The notes: generated by a model not told the origin, from the sequence alone. A stretch of DNA of 64,000 bases from Anisodus tanguticus (GCA_034509755.1 CM067556.1:40532045-40596044), one strand, 5' to 3'. Shown: positions 34,501 to 47,032, numbered from the stretch's first letter. Numbers and translations are program-made.

Positions 34501-35936
34501 CATTAATTACTTGGTACTCTAATAAATATAGTTTTTGTATTAAGAGTTGATTTACGTTAACATATTACTTTATAAGGATGCATTAATAATGAACAATGAC
34601 ACTTCTTTTGAGAAGGTTTCATATTCGAGTTCCTCTAACGGGTGTTGTTTGGTTATGCTAGGAGTTCAGAAAATATAGAAATGAAATCACACCATAGAAA
34701 AGTAATAAGTAAGAAAAGTGGAGAAGGAAGTGGTGATCAGCGGCAGGTCGGAGAGATTCTTTCGATGAGATCTCTTATCATGGTGGTTAAGAGACTCTTT
34801 TTCCACTTGAATTTCCAACTCAGCCAAAAAAAATATTATTTTATATGAGGTGTAATTTGTTAGCGGGGAGGGGCAAAAATGAACCATTATGCTAACGGCA
34901 GGGGTATTTTTGATTTCCATTAGTTCAAGGGCAGTTTTGACCCTTTTCCCAATCTATATTCAACACCAGGGTCATACTTGTTTTTAGGGATTAACTAGGA
35001 AGAGAAGTTGCTAGAGGAGAATATGCTTGGGCTAATCTAAGATGTGGACGTAGAGAGAAGATGAGGATTACATTCGAGTAGTACACTTGTTAATCTGTAA
35101 CACTCCAATGGAGTAAGACTCACTAAATCAACAATTAGAGACACTAATGATCCAATTCTATTGATAATCACCCAGAATTCCAAATTCCAAAGAAGGAAAT
35201 TTGACTGAAAGTGAAAAGAGAACTAAAAAACAAAATTAACTAGCTCCAGCTGAATCCACCATGGATGAACTGAAAAATGTGATTATATCCAAAAAAGCAC
35301 ACTGTAACAGCACAAAACCAGAAAAATATGAGCATTATAGAAAAACTTTTGGAATCAAGGTAGGATTAGCTTGGCATTCCCCTTTTTCTGTGCGGATTGC
35401 TTGTTGACCAGAAGTGAAGCTAGCAGAGTTATTTGATTCTGCGTAATGACTTTATTCTGTGAAGTCTCAGTTATGAGACGACAAACTATTATTTGAAAGA
35501 ATATTTGAATTCCTACTAACAGTGAGCACATGCATGTAGGTTAGGAGAGTGCTAGCAGAGTTTTTCAGTCTGTGTCCAAATGCAGTGGCTGCTACAGAGG
35601 TTGCTGCAGAGGATATTGAAAATTTGATACGACCTTTAGGATTATATAGGAAGAGGTCACTGGATATTCAACGGCTCTCTCAAGAATATCTGGGAGAAAC
35701 TTGGACTCATGTCACACAGCTGCATGGCATTGGCAAGTAAGGCACACAACTAAAATGGATTTTAGCTCCTCATCACAGAGAAACTGACTTTATGCTTCTG
35801 TTAACTTTCCAGGTATGCAGCTGATGCGTATGCAATATTTTGTGCGGGCAAGTGGGATCGAGTACATCCAGAGGATCATATGCTAACTAAATACTGGGAA
35901 TTCCTGCATGAACTCCATGGAAATGGCTCGGCCTGA
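31526..35936 (+). CDS. MBD4L: MBD4-like DNA glycosylase with an N-terminal Myb/SANT-like domain (4 exons, 679 aa)
   Basis: Exons are 31526-31822, 31910-33331, 35540-35736 and 35813-35936. All three introns have GT..AG ends, and the coding length is 2040 bp. Residues 1-135 or so fit the plant Myb/SANT-like DNA-binding fold (KPWKDFLIGILYEEL, WGGIVQKLY, ALGKKFRDE, TGYEWNPN, DEVWEDIYW, FRNKGLLHY). The middle is Lys/Arg/Ser-rich with SPYF motifs at 207-210, 423-426 and 496-499 and SRYF at 464-467, probably disordered and nuclear. Residues 545-679 are an HhH-GPD domain close to MBD4: HDPW (554-557), LLNCTTG, PLGLYRKRS, the helix-hairpin-helix LHGIGK (634-639) and VHPEDHML with the catalytic Asp at 660. 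MBD4-type enzymes remove T or U opposite G in base excision repair. There is no methyl-CpG-binding domain, as in plant homologues. The start is the first in-frame ATG after a splice-acceptor-like site. Confidence 0.9.
33840..34959. repeat. 9-bp target site duplication flanking the Mutator-like element
   Basis: AATCTATAT occurs at 33840-33848 and again at 34951-34959, directly abutting the two inverted ends. Nine bases is the usual Mutator superfamily duplication length. Confidence 0.92.
33849..34950. mobile_element. non-autonomous Mutator-like element (1102 bp) with long inverted repeats
   Basis: Both ends begin GGGAAAAGGGTCAAAA and stay similar inward for more than 200 bp: left arm about 33849-34119, right arm about 34744-34950. 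The left arm has roughly 40 extra bases (gcaattatgccctccg region). Short open frames inside (34016-34312) have no transposase motifs. The perfect 9-bp flanking duplication supports MULE-type transposition. It sits in an intron and is presumably spliced out. Confidence 0.92.
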
Positions 35937-36242
35937 CGGTGCAATGTATTTACTTGAAGTTAACAGCAGATATTGCATAGTCAGGGGGTATATTTTTTGC
36001 AGATAATTGCATAGTCAAGGGGGTATATTTTGGGGGTCAGTAACATATTTTTGGTAGATTAACCTCTGGACTTTTTGTGGTATAGAAGCCTTATGGTAGG
36101 TAACTGTTTAATATATCATCTCTGCATATGACAGGTGCTAACTTCCTATTTCAAGAGTATGTAAATCCTTGTTTCTTTTTTATGGCTCAATAATATTGAA
36201 AATCTAAAATATTGTAAAACCTCATAACTCCAAACTAAGCCA
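35937..36242 (+). other. 3' UTR and short downstream flank of the glycosylase gene
   Basis: The stretch runs from the TGA to the outer gypsy LTR. It holds two near-copies of gcatagtca(a/g)gggggtatatttt (35976-36031). An AATAAT-type signal (caataatattg, about 36187) could serve polyadenylation. Only about 306 bp separate the stop codon from the retrotransposon. Confidence 0.5.
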
Positions 36243-38200
36243 TGTTTATGATTCAGGGGTTTAGGAAACCAAAACGGGGAGTTTAAGTTGAAGAATCAGC
36301 TTTAGTTCTGCAGATTCAATTTTACGCCTGGATTATACGGACCGTAGAATTTGTTATGGTCCGTCGAAATGAACCGTACTTATGTTTTTGAAAATGATGG
36401 AACTCAGTAAAATTGTACGGACAATATAAAAGGTTACGGTCTGTCCTTTCTAACCGTAACAGACCCTCCAGCTTTTGTCATTCATTGGAATTTTACATTT
36501 GTACGGTCCCTCCCTAGACCGTAGAAAAAGTTACGGTCTAGATCTAGACCATATCAAATTCGACGGTCTGTCGAATTTGACCGTAAAAGTCCTGACAGAC
36601 TAAACTATATAAATACACAGACTTAGTTCCAAAAATTAGTTTTTCATACTCTCAAGCCCTAGAACGAAGTTACTCTCTTCCCAACTTTCTCCTACATCAA
36701 GATAAGTCCTTTCTATGTATGTCCACACGATTTTAATAAAGTATAATCAATTCCTAAGCGAAATTCATTGCTCAACCTAGGGTTTTCAAGATAAACTCAT
36801 TCCAAGGCTCAAGGTTCAATCTTTGGACTTCTTCTTCCAAGTTCAGATTTTTATTACAAGTATTGGAGCGAATAAGGTATGTAGAATTTCTATCCACGTG
36901 TGGGAACATCCATATCCTTCCCCACGCTATGGTTTTCCATGAAACACGAATTCTTCATAAGTTTAGGGTTTTGTTCCATTATCATGATAACCCTAATGCA
37001 TGTAATATTATTATTATACGTCATGTCTATACTACAAGTCATCAATTGTATTCATGATAGATCATTATGATTGTCATGAACCTGTCCGTAATCCATGAAC
37101 GCATGCTTTAAGTTCCATGAGTTTTTAAATATAAGTTATAATTAATCCATGAACACATGCTTTGAATTCCATGAGTTTTTAAATACAAGTTATAATTATT
37201 ATTACTCAGTTTCCATGAAATTATACATGTTTTTCATGATTTATGTAATTTATATGATATATCCTTTCACATGTTAAACTATAATTGCAAACCATGTTTT
37301 ACAAGTTATTTTCATGTAATTAATGGGCTTACAAGCCAACTACGTTCAAGTACATATTTTGGGAGTTGCATAGATTGCCGAGAAGGCTCTCACAATCTGA
37401 AACTACGTATGCCAGCGTAAGATAAGGGTCGCTCCGCCCAGAGGATGATACCTTTAGATTATTGATTGGATCCTTTCATGTCATGTTCATGTCTCATACC
37501 TGACAAGGTATGTGAGCGCTTTGCTGGTCGGTCCAGGTACATACTCCACGTACCCACATGGTGATTTCATGTTATCGATTATACTACTACTCTCCCCACA
37601 GATATACAGTTTATAGATTTTACACATGTTATTATATTTATGTTCAGTTTTAGTTTCATGTTCCTATTATATCACGTGCCTGCTTATTATTTTAGTTGCT
37701 TTACATACAATACAATTCAAATGTACTAACGTCCCTTTGCCCGGGGCATGCACTTCACGGTGCAGGTACTGAGTTTCAGGACGACAGATCTGCTCGCTAG
37801 GAGTTGCCTCAGTATCAGTTATTGGTGAGCCCCATCTCATTCGGGGTGTCAGTCTCTTATTTTACATGTCATGTTTTATAGTAGAGGTATGCCAGAGCCT
37901 TGTCCTGGTAAACAGTTTTGCAGTCAGACTAACGTTTCAGAGGTTTCATAGACTAGACTACTTATCATGTTATGTCAGTCATGTCGGTATTACTTTCAGA
38001 CTTAGTATGTTTTATAAAGATATTTTCGCTATTATATTTTAGACTATATTTTCAGTAATTATGTTTTACATATTTTAAATCATTGCCATTGCATGCTTTT
38101 GATGCCCATGTTGATTCAACAAGTTATGTGGTTCGCTCGGTCACATGCAGTTAGGCACCAAATGCCGTGTTTGGCCCAGACCATGGTTTGGGGCATTACA
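36243..38200 (+). repeat. 5' LTR of the outer gypsy (1958 bp)
   Basis: It begins TGTTTATGATTCAGG and ends GGGGCATTACA. It contains a TATA box (TATATAAAT, 36606-36614), palindromic tacggaccgta-type motifs (36335-36540) and a 54-bp tandem duplication (37089-37142 and 37143-37196, taatccatgaac...). The end of the LTR precedes the damaged Met-tRNA primer site by two bases. Confidence 0.9.
36606..36614 (+). promoter_or_regulatory. TATA box in the outer gypsy 5' LTR
   Basis: TATATAAAT is followed about 45 bp downstream by pyrimidine-rich sequence. The position in U3 fits a core promoter. It directs transcription away from the upstream glycosylase gene. The call rests on the motif alone. Confidence 0.45.
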
Positions 38201-38415
38201 AAATTTGATATAAGCGCCTAGGTTCAAGTGTCTTAGGGAGTCTATGAAATCGTATCCAGTGGGGTCTCTTTTATGTGTATGAGGCGCCCATACATGTAAC
38301 AGTTGACCACCAAGACATCTAGAATTGTCTCACTTTTTTCATACTCTAGATCGTGCAGTTAGAGCTAAACCTTCAGAATATCCTTCTAACTCGTGCGAAT
38401 TGCATATTTCAGAGA

Positions 38416-38813
38416 ATGCATGCGAAAAGGAAATTAACTACAAGCAAGAGAGCTGCTGCTAATGCTACTCGTGAGGAAGATACTCAGGCTCAAGGAGCCA
38501 ATTCGAGTACAACACTCCTACCCGATACTACAGGGCCTGCGGAGGTTTGCATTCCAGTTCCGCCGCTCAGTTCCACTGAATCGGATGTTAGGGGAGCTAT
38601 TTAGTTGCTCACCTAGCTTATGGCTGCTCAAGCCAAACGTCAGGGAATGATTCCGAGTACGGGGGCTAGTGGAGAGTCATCCAGCTTGAGGACTCGTGAA
38701 GTTTTACTAATGGAGCCTCCATTTTCACAGGGTCTTGTAAGAAGGAAGACCCACCGGATTTCATTAATGGGCTTCAGAAAATCTTTCGTGTTATGCATGT
38801 TACTGAGGTAGAG
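38416..38813 (+). pseudogene. outer gypsy gag, N-terminal part before the insertion
   Basis: It starts at ATG (MHAKRKLTTSKRAAANATRE), is interrupted by a stop near 38602, then continues in a neighbouring frame with LMAAQAKRQG and the conserved INGLQKSF-like block, up to MHVTEVE at the insertion point. The last codons join exactly to ATKFGAYQLQDV at 54944 when the insertion and one TSD are removed. Confidence 0.85.
38809..38813. repeat. 5-bp target site duplication TAGAG (left) of the nested insertion
   Basis: TAGAG recurs at 54939-54943. Collapsing the two copies restores the gag frame. Confidence 0.93.
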
Positions 38814-39576
38814 TGTTACAACCTATATTTTTGTACATTAAGTTGCGTTGGAAGTTAGTCGACATAAGCTCGAAGGATAAGATTATCTTTGAGGTTATAA
38901 GTATTAATGCTATTTTTAACAAGTGATAAGTAAGTATCGTGAAGAGGGTAAACGAATCAAAGAAAATGAGTTTCGTCGAGGTTCGACATTCATTTGAATG
39001 AAATACGGTCCAAGCTATAACCCGTATTTTTGGACTGGAAAAATTGAACAATCCAACATGAGAAAATTTACCTGAGCCTGGAGAATTTTGGTCATATTCA
39101 AGTATACAGATCAATTTCGGTGTATAAAAGATGAAGTCCCAAAATAATTTAGAACTTAAAAGTGTGACGATGGTGGTTGGAAATAATAGTTGGTGTTTGG
39201 CAAAATTGGCTACGAACTAGTGCTAATTACCATGATAATGAGTATAAGGTGTGTTAAAAATAATTTGGTATATAATCAAATTGAGATCAAAGAGTTAATT
39301 ATGTGTGTTAGTTAAATTTTTGGAATGTAGGGAAAGGAAAAAAAGAATTAAGTAAAGACAAAAAAGGACCTTACCATAATTAGGTGTGGGCACCTTTCCA
39401 CGTGGATGTATGACACCAAATGAGGAAATGACTCATTCATTCTGCATAAGTGATCTGGTGGTTGTATTTAGGAGGTGTACAATTCATATGTGCTATTTAG
39501 GAGAAGTGGACCCCAGAGTCCAAAGAGTTGTGAGTTATCTTAAAATACTACTTGAATTAAATTAGTCTCTTAGTTG

Positions 39577-41199
39577 TGTTACACCCCGATGTTTGCGTGT
39601 GAATGAGAGCGTAATTAGCCGACGTGAGCTCTAACGACTCGAGATTCTTTCCGAGGGTCATTTACGACTTAGAGGAATGTTAAAAGAATGTACGGAAGGT
39701 TGGAGGTCATTAGGATTGAAGAATCATTCCTCGACAAAATTTGACAAAAATTGGATGATACGCTAAGCATTTCGCATCACAGATGGGATCCGTCAAGGCC
39801 AGTTACGTTGCCCTGTTGAGACAAGATAAACTAAGGTATGTCAAGGCTTCTTCCTTCTTTTCTTGGCATGTTTGTTGAAGTATCGACGTACGATGAAATG
39901 TTTGTTAAGAGATATGTTATCTGTTACACTTGAGAGGATCCCATGGTCCTCAATGGTTCTTGTTAGTTTCGTAAAGGCTAGAAACACCATATGATGCCTT
40001 GTTAATACTCACGGAAGATATAAAGTAAATGAGTAAGTTATCATTGTAACGAGAGGCGAAATTATAGAGACTATGATTAATGGATTAGGAACTCGTGCTT
40101 ATGACTCCTTAGGATGAGAAAATTCATGTACCTAGGTTACCCTTGGCCTTTAGATAAACATGCTCTAAACGCTAGTTAATAAGGTAACAATCTTACATAT
40201 TACGATAAGTTCATAGAAGACTAGTTAGCTTTTCATGTATGTTTGGGAATATGAAACACCTATAAGGGCAGACATGTATATACTACCAGACTACGGCCGG
40301 TTGGACAAACAAGTATTACCACTGCAGTTGGGCATGATAACATCGAGTCCCATACTTGGGCCTGTTACGACCGAGTCCCTCTTTAGGACCAGGTACGATA
40401 TGATACTGACCATGTTTGGGCATATAATATACTCACCACCGGACCATGGCCGAATGATCAGTTATACAGTTACCACAAGTTGGGAAGTTATGCATCGTTA
40501 GACACCACTGGCTGGGAGAAATGTTACCATTTATTAGTCGGGCAGTCGAGCAGGTTGGTCTAGGGTGTTGACTTAAATGTATAAATAAGGGTATATGATA
40601 AACAAGATCTTGGTATATGTCGTAGCCTTAGCGGTAATTCAGAGACTCAGGTTGACTCAAACCTCCATTCTCTCTTATGGTTATGCCTTATTACGTTTTA
40701 TTTCCGCCTTACATATTTAGTACATTATTCATACTGATGTCTTGTTTCCTGGGGACACTGTGTTTCATGTCATGCAGGTTCAGGTAGGCAAGGAGAAGAT
40801 CCGCCCTCGTAGATCGCTTGCTGATATTAGCATTTTATTGGTGAGCTCCATTTCCTTTTGGAGTATTGCCAAGTCGAGCTTAGTTTATATCTCTTTTGGT
40901 ACTTTGGGCATGTCGGGGGCCCTGTCCCGACTTATGTTTTGTGTTGACAATCTGCTAGAGGCTTTGTAGACAGGTTCTATGTTGTACATCTTATTCGATA
41001 TGGCCTTGTCGGCCCTAATATGTATATATCAGCTAGGTTGGGATTTTTGCGTGCAGGATTTCATGTCATACATATCTCAGATATTGTCCTGAGGCATCGT
41101 CGGCCCAATTAGTCGTATGTTTGTGTGATGATATCCAGGTGGTTCGCTCAGGCCATCCAGGCGCTGGGTGCCAGCCATCCCCAAGGCTGGGGTGTGATA
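39577..41199 (+). mobile_element. probable solo LTR nested in the recombinant LTR
   Basis: It begins TGTTACACCCCGATG and ends GGGTGTGATA, a typical gypsy LTR end with C changed to T. It is 1.62 kb long, holds no primer site or coding frame, and carries variants of the cggttggacaa / ttgggcat motif. The left flank AGTTG and right AGTTA (41199-41203) may be a worn 5-bp duplication, but the fit needs one base lost at the LTR end, so the call is moderate. Confidence 0.6.
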
Positions 41200-42412
41200 G
41201 TTAGGTTAAAGGCAACAACGAATGTTAGCTCTTTCTTATGGTATCAAAAGTTCTTTTATTTGAATTGAGGCGGCAAATTCATTAACACGCATCAACGTTA
41301 TTCAATTATGTAATGGGCTTTCCTCACCGCTTCAATTTCGTTGTTTCGTTTTATTGCATTGTTGAATCAGGGCTTTCTTTAAAATGAAGTAAGGTGAAAG
41401 AATATGAGTTCTTGGCATATAAGGTACGAATTTTCCTATTTTAGATGAATTTAAGTCAATCTAGATCATAGCTAAGTTGCTGAATGAGAATGTACATAAA
41501 TTATATCGTAAATCGTATTTTGATGTTCTTGTTGTTGTATGGATTGTTTGGTGATTTACTAAATTGTATTGTGGCTGGAATTTTGTGGATTTAGTATGGT
41601 TCTAGTTTTTTGAACTTGAGGGAAGTAGAAGAAATAGGGGAGATGTTGTCCGATTCATTATAGAACGAGTGTGTCAGAAATATACATGATATACTAACAT
41701 CTCAGCATAACGAAAGTGTGATTGTCATTATTGTAGATTGAGGTGCTATACGGGATGCATTGGATGGGTTGTCAAGTGAATCGACTCAGGTGTGTTAAGG
41801 CTATACTTTCTCTCTTTTGGCATGAATCCGATTACAACGAAACGTAAATAAACATCTTATCAAAATGACTCTATTTATGACTAAGCTCGAGATGTCCTTG
41901 ACTTTTGTTCGTCCCTTATTAAGAGTACCTTTTAAGCTATAAAGATTTATCCTTCATGTTTATTGTGATCCTTTTTCGGCTGGTAATATAGTACATGATG
42001 ATTGATAGTACATAACAATAATCGAAGGTGTAACGACCTTACATCACTCTGACAAATTTCAAAAATTTATCCATATAAAATTCATGCATTAGAGATGTAT
42101 CAGTAGGGGATAAAATGGCATTGTGTACACATATATGGTATACCTAAGGACATGGTCATGGTACCCTTATCTTACCACCGGTTGGGCAGTTATGTATCGT
42201 TATTTACTACCAGTTGGGCAGACACATATTTACCACAAACTATGGCCGGTTGGGCAGTTATGCTAGATGCATTTATCACCGGTTGGCAGTTATGTATCGT
42301 TATTTATCACCGGTTGGGCAGACACGTATTTACTACCGAGCTATGGCTGGTCGGGCAATTACAACTGATCAGTTGGGCAGTTGAACGATTACAGTTACGA
42401 TGTGGATGGAGA

Positions 42413-44963
42413 TATCACACCCCAACCTTGGGGGGTGTGGTCGGCACCTGACGCCTAGACGGCCCGAGAGAACCACTTAGATCTCATTACGCGAATGTAT
42501 AATTGCTTGGGCCAACAAGGCCTCAGAAGGATATTTGTAAGACAACACGAAATAAAATCCTGCTAACAGAAGAACCCAACCTACACATATATATACATAC
42601 TAAGACCGACAAGGCTAATATAATCTCTAAACAACATCGAGGCCTATAAGGCCGTACTGAACAAACTGTACAACACAAGACATGTCTACAAAGCTTCTAC
42701 GGGAACGCTGATCATTATCATAAGGTTGGGACAGGCCCCCCAACATACCCAACATACCAACAGGATATAAACATAACCCTGACTCGGCAATACTCTAGAA
42801 AGAAATGGAGCTCACCAACAAAGTTGATATTTGAACACGGTCTACAAGGGCGGGTCTTCTCCTCATATACCTAGGCCTGCGTGGCATGAAACACAACGTC
42901 CCCTCTCAAAGGGATATTAGTATGAGTAATGTATTGAATATATAAGGCGAAAATCAAATGCAATAATAAGTAATCATAAAAGAGAGAGATATGAAACAAC
43001 CTGAGCTCCTGAAATGTCATTGAGGCCTACAACATACATAATGGTCATTCTTATCTTCTAACCTTATTTTGTGTCGCTAAATCAATGTTGTATTCTAACT
43101 GCTCGACTGTCCAACTGATCAGTGGTAACTGCCCAATCGGCCGTAGCTCGGTGGTAAATAATGCGCCTACCCAATCGGTGGTAAATAACAATATATATAA
43201 ATGTGCTACGGATAGTAACTGCCCGACCGGTCGTAGCCCGGTGGTAAACAATGTGTCTGCCCAACCAGTGGTAAATAACGATACATAACTACCCAACTGG
43301 TGGTAACTGCCTGATCAATCGTAGCCCGATGGTGAAAATAATACATAATGATAAATAGGGACACCCATATAGCCTTAATACTTTGCTTACATGTCACCAT
43401 TAAATCCACACCAGATTCATACTATCATTGAAGTAATAAGAAGGTGTTGTGAACTCATCGTAGTGACATAAGGTCGTTAACCCCCGAGTAGCATTTTGAA
43501 CCTATCATCAAAAAAATCTTATTGAGTACGAGTCAACAAATAATACCCTTCATGTCTAGTTCTTATGAAATCCACAAGGAGCCATGAGATATCAACATGT
43601 TTTCCCTAGACCGAAATAGAGTCTCTTTAGCGGATCACCCGTCGACACTCCAACAATTATGCCAAAAGGAAGAAGAGTTTAGCCTTAACATACCTTGGAA
43701 TTGAAGCTCCAACAGAGACGATGAAATCCGCCTCTTCACAATCCATCTACAACAACAAACAATACTTATGTCAATAAGAAGGAGCATACCAACTAGCTAT
43801 TGAGCGATAAGCTCATTTTACGACAAATCGGACAACATCTCCCCTCCCCCCATTTGTTTACCTTCTCCAAATCAAGAACAATATACATAACAACAACAAC
43901 ATCAAGTCTATCAATCTTAGCCATTAAGCAATTTATAGCAACCACCAAACAACCTATAAGCCAACAACAGCATCAAATATGACTTACGGTATAATTTCTA
44001 TACTTTCTTATCTCATAATTTATCTATCACATGGATGATTTAAATTTACCTAGAGAGGAGAATTCTTACATTATTTTTCAAGAACTACTCTTCTTCTACC
44101 TCCACTTCGGAGAAAACCCAAATTCAACAACACTATAAAATAAAACAACGAGATCGAAGCGGTGTGCAAAGCTAATATGTTGTTCTTGAGAAAAATTATA
44201 CATCACTTCCTTAAAAAAGGAAAACAAAACATTGCTACTCAATATGAGAAAATGTTTACTGCTCAAGTATGAAGAAAACATTGTTTGTTTCTTTAAGAGT
44301 AACTTTAATGTTAATGTTATCACATAAATTCCTAAGAGATTATTTTAACTCAAAGTGGGATATTTAAGTACGCAAACCTTTATGTCCTTTGGGACCAACC
44401 CACAATCAATTACATAAATACACCTTTATCTCAAAAGATGACACCTACTATATACATACATTAGTCACCAATGATTCTTTTCCAAGGGTACACGTGGATG
44501 TTTTCCTCCAACATATAACCACTCAATCCTTAATTACTTAATTAGTCTTCCACTAAAATCTAGTAATTAACAAACTATCCATATAATTAATTTCTTGATC
44601 TCAATTTACATAAACATGAATCACTTTTAACACACTTCCTATACTCAATATCATAATCATGTGGTACAACACTAGTCCATAGCCTCTTTTGCCACACACA
44701 CCGAATATTATTCCAATCATCGTCATCACACCTTTAAGTGTTAAATCATTTTGAGACTTCGTCCTTTGATGCACTAAGCTCCGGGTCTGCATAAGAATAT
44801 GATAAAAACGCTCCGTGGCTCGGGTATACTTACATATGTTGAGTGGTTCCAACCATAACATGAAAGCCCGGGGTATTACATTGATGAATCTTATTATCAC
44901 TCTCCGAGCTTACGTTGACTAACTTACTCTGCAACTCAACGTATAAAAATGTGGGATGTAACA
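42413..44963 (-). repeat. 3' LTR of the non-autonomous element (2551 bp)
   Basis: Read on the minus strand, it starts TGTTACATCCCAC and ends GGTGTGATA. It carries an array of ttgggcag/cggttgg variants (43085-43335). It includes 43431-44816, a 1.39-kb stretch missing from the other LTR. Confidence 0.88.
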
Positions 44964-45768
44964 TCCTTCCCCCTTAGAAACATTCATCCTCGAATGTTGG
45001 AGCTTACATGTCTAGCTTTCTCATGATTGCGCTTATCCTTTTACAAAGGCCTTTGACCTATAGACACCACCAACCTATGGCTACTACTTCCACTTTGATG
45101 CTCGATCCTTTTGATTCAAGCCTAGGTAATTCATTCTAGTCTAACTTAATATCTATAACTAAGCTCTCTCTTAGCCCTCAACATGAAGTCTTATGCTGAA
45201 AGTCATCATTTGTCCACCGCTTCCCTAATCTTGCACTTCATATGTACTTGGTCCCTGGCTTAGCTCGAACCGACTACTCTGGTCGTCACTATATCCTTAG
45301 TATCTGGGTAAACTACTACTTGTCTGGATTGCCGACTGTCCTTGTCTCCTCGGAGATATACAACTACTTAAAGCCTCTTCACTGACTGGATACCTCATAC
45401 CCTTATCACCTTTATCCTTTCATCTGTTAGAACTTATACTCCTACCTTATGATATTCTCGAAACCTGACATCACCCATAATTTTTTTCTACTAATGTTCT
45501 TACCTGCTTCTATACTAGTCCTCTAGCTTTCGGTAATCGTTTGTACTGTAAGCATATCTGCACAATACTTATCAAATAGGATCTCGACATTGATTCTTTA
45601 TAAATCAGCTCTATAAAGCATGATCTGTATTAGAAAGAAGGGTAACCAATCCTAAATGTCCTATAGCTTCTTGTCTATAAATATAGTGCACAACACATCC
45701 ATAAACAAGACTCTACTATACACCATTTTTTAGACTTCGTAGGACACGACCTGCTCTGATACCAAGTT
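44964..45768 (-). other. 805-bp internal region with primer site and polypurine tract
   Basis: The 45751-45766 site matches the initiator Met-tRNA 3' end on the minus strand. The tract at 44964-44977 precedes the 3' LTR. No reading frame of note lies between them, the hallmark of a non-autonomous derivative. Confidence 0.85.
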
Positions 45769-47032
45769 TGTCACACCCCAATCTTGAGGGGTGTGGCCGA
45801 CACCCGGCGCCTGGACGGCCCGAGAAAACCACCTGGATCTCATTACAGGAATGTATAAATGCCTGGATCGATAAGGCCTCAGAATGATATTTATAAAACA
45901 ACACAACATAAAATCCTGCTAACAGAAGAACCCAACCTACACACATATATATACATACTAAGGCCGACAAGGAAAATATAATCTCTAACCAATATCCAGG
46001 CCTACAAGGCTGTACTTAACAAACTGTGCAACACAGGACATGTCTACAAAGCCTCTAAAGGAACGTCGATCAACATCATAAGGTCAGGACAGGGCCCCCA
46101 ACATACCCAACATACCAACAGGATATAAATATAACCCTGACTCGACAATACTCTAGAAAGAAATGGAGCTCACCAACAAAGTTGATATTTGAACACGATC
46201 TACAAGGGCGGGTCCTCTCCTCACATTCCTAAACCTGCGTGGCATAAAACACAGCGTCCCTTCCCAAAGGGATGTTAGTATGAGTAATGTATTGAATATA
46301 TAAGGCGAAAATCAAATGCAATAATAAGTAATCATAAAAGAGAGATATGAAACAACATGATCTCCTGAAATGTCACTCAGACCTACAATATACATATTGA
46401 TCATTCTTATCTTCTAATCTTATTCTATGTCGGTAAATCAATATTGTAATTCTAACTGCTCGACTGCCCAACTGATCAGTGGTAACTGCCCTACCGACCG
46501 TAGCTCGGTGATAAATAATGCGCCTGTCCAACCGGTGGTAAATAACGATATATATAACTGCCCATTGGTAGTAATTACCCAACCGGTCGTAGTCCGGTGG
46601 TAAATAATATGTCTACCCAACTAGTGGTAACTAACTATACATAACTGTCCTACTGGTGGTAACTGCTCAACTAATCGTAGGCCGGTGGTAAATAACATGT
46701 CTTCCTAACCAGTAGAAATAACGATACATAACTGCCCAACTAGTGGTAACTGTCCAGCCGGTCTTAGCCCGTTAATAAAAAGAAATACATAATCATATCC
46801 CTATAGGTAGTATATACACCTATATAGCCTTACTACTTTGCTTACATGTCACCATTAAATCCACACACAAATTCATACTATCATTGGCTCGGGTCTACTT
46901 ATATATGTCGAGTGGTTCCAACCATAGCGTGAAAGCCTAGGATATTACATTTCCGAATCTTATTGTCACTCTCCAAGCTTACGTTGACTAAGTTACACCG
47001 CAACTCAACGTATAAAAATACGAAATGTAATA
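45769..47032 (-). repeat. 5' LTR of the non-autonomous element (1264 bp, internally deleted)
   Basis: It is homologous to 42413-44963 but jumps from tactatcattg (46886) to gctcggg, skipping what is 43431-44816 in the partner. Its outer end reads tgtaata in place of tgtaaca. Confidence 0.88.

Larger units (their letters stand above)
33332..35539 (+). other. intron 2 of the glycosylase gene
   Basis: This 2.2-kb intron has donor CAG/GTAATT and acceptor tgcatgtag/GTTAGG. It lies between the codons for ..CTTGVQ and VRRVLAEFF, in phase 0, inside the glycosylase domain. Half of it is the Mutator-like element at 33849-34950. The rest shows no gene. Confidence 0.85.
42413..47032 (-). mobile_element. 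non-autonomous LTR retrotransposon (no coding region)
   Basis: In minus orientation the order is 5' LTR (47032-45769), primer site CTTGGTATCAGAGCAG (45766-45751), 805 bp internal, polypurine tract CTAAGGGGGAAGGA (44977-44964), 3' LTR (44963-42413). Flanks are GGAGA (42408-42412) and AGAGA (47033-47037), one mismatch. The unoccupied site ggatggagagtcat survives in the duplicate copy near 54040, confirming the boundaries. The internal part has no open frame, so it depends on proteins from another element. Confidence 0.9.
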
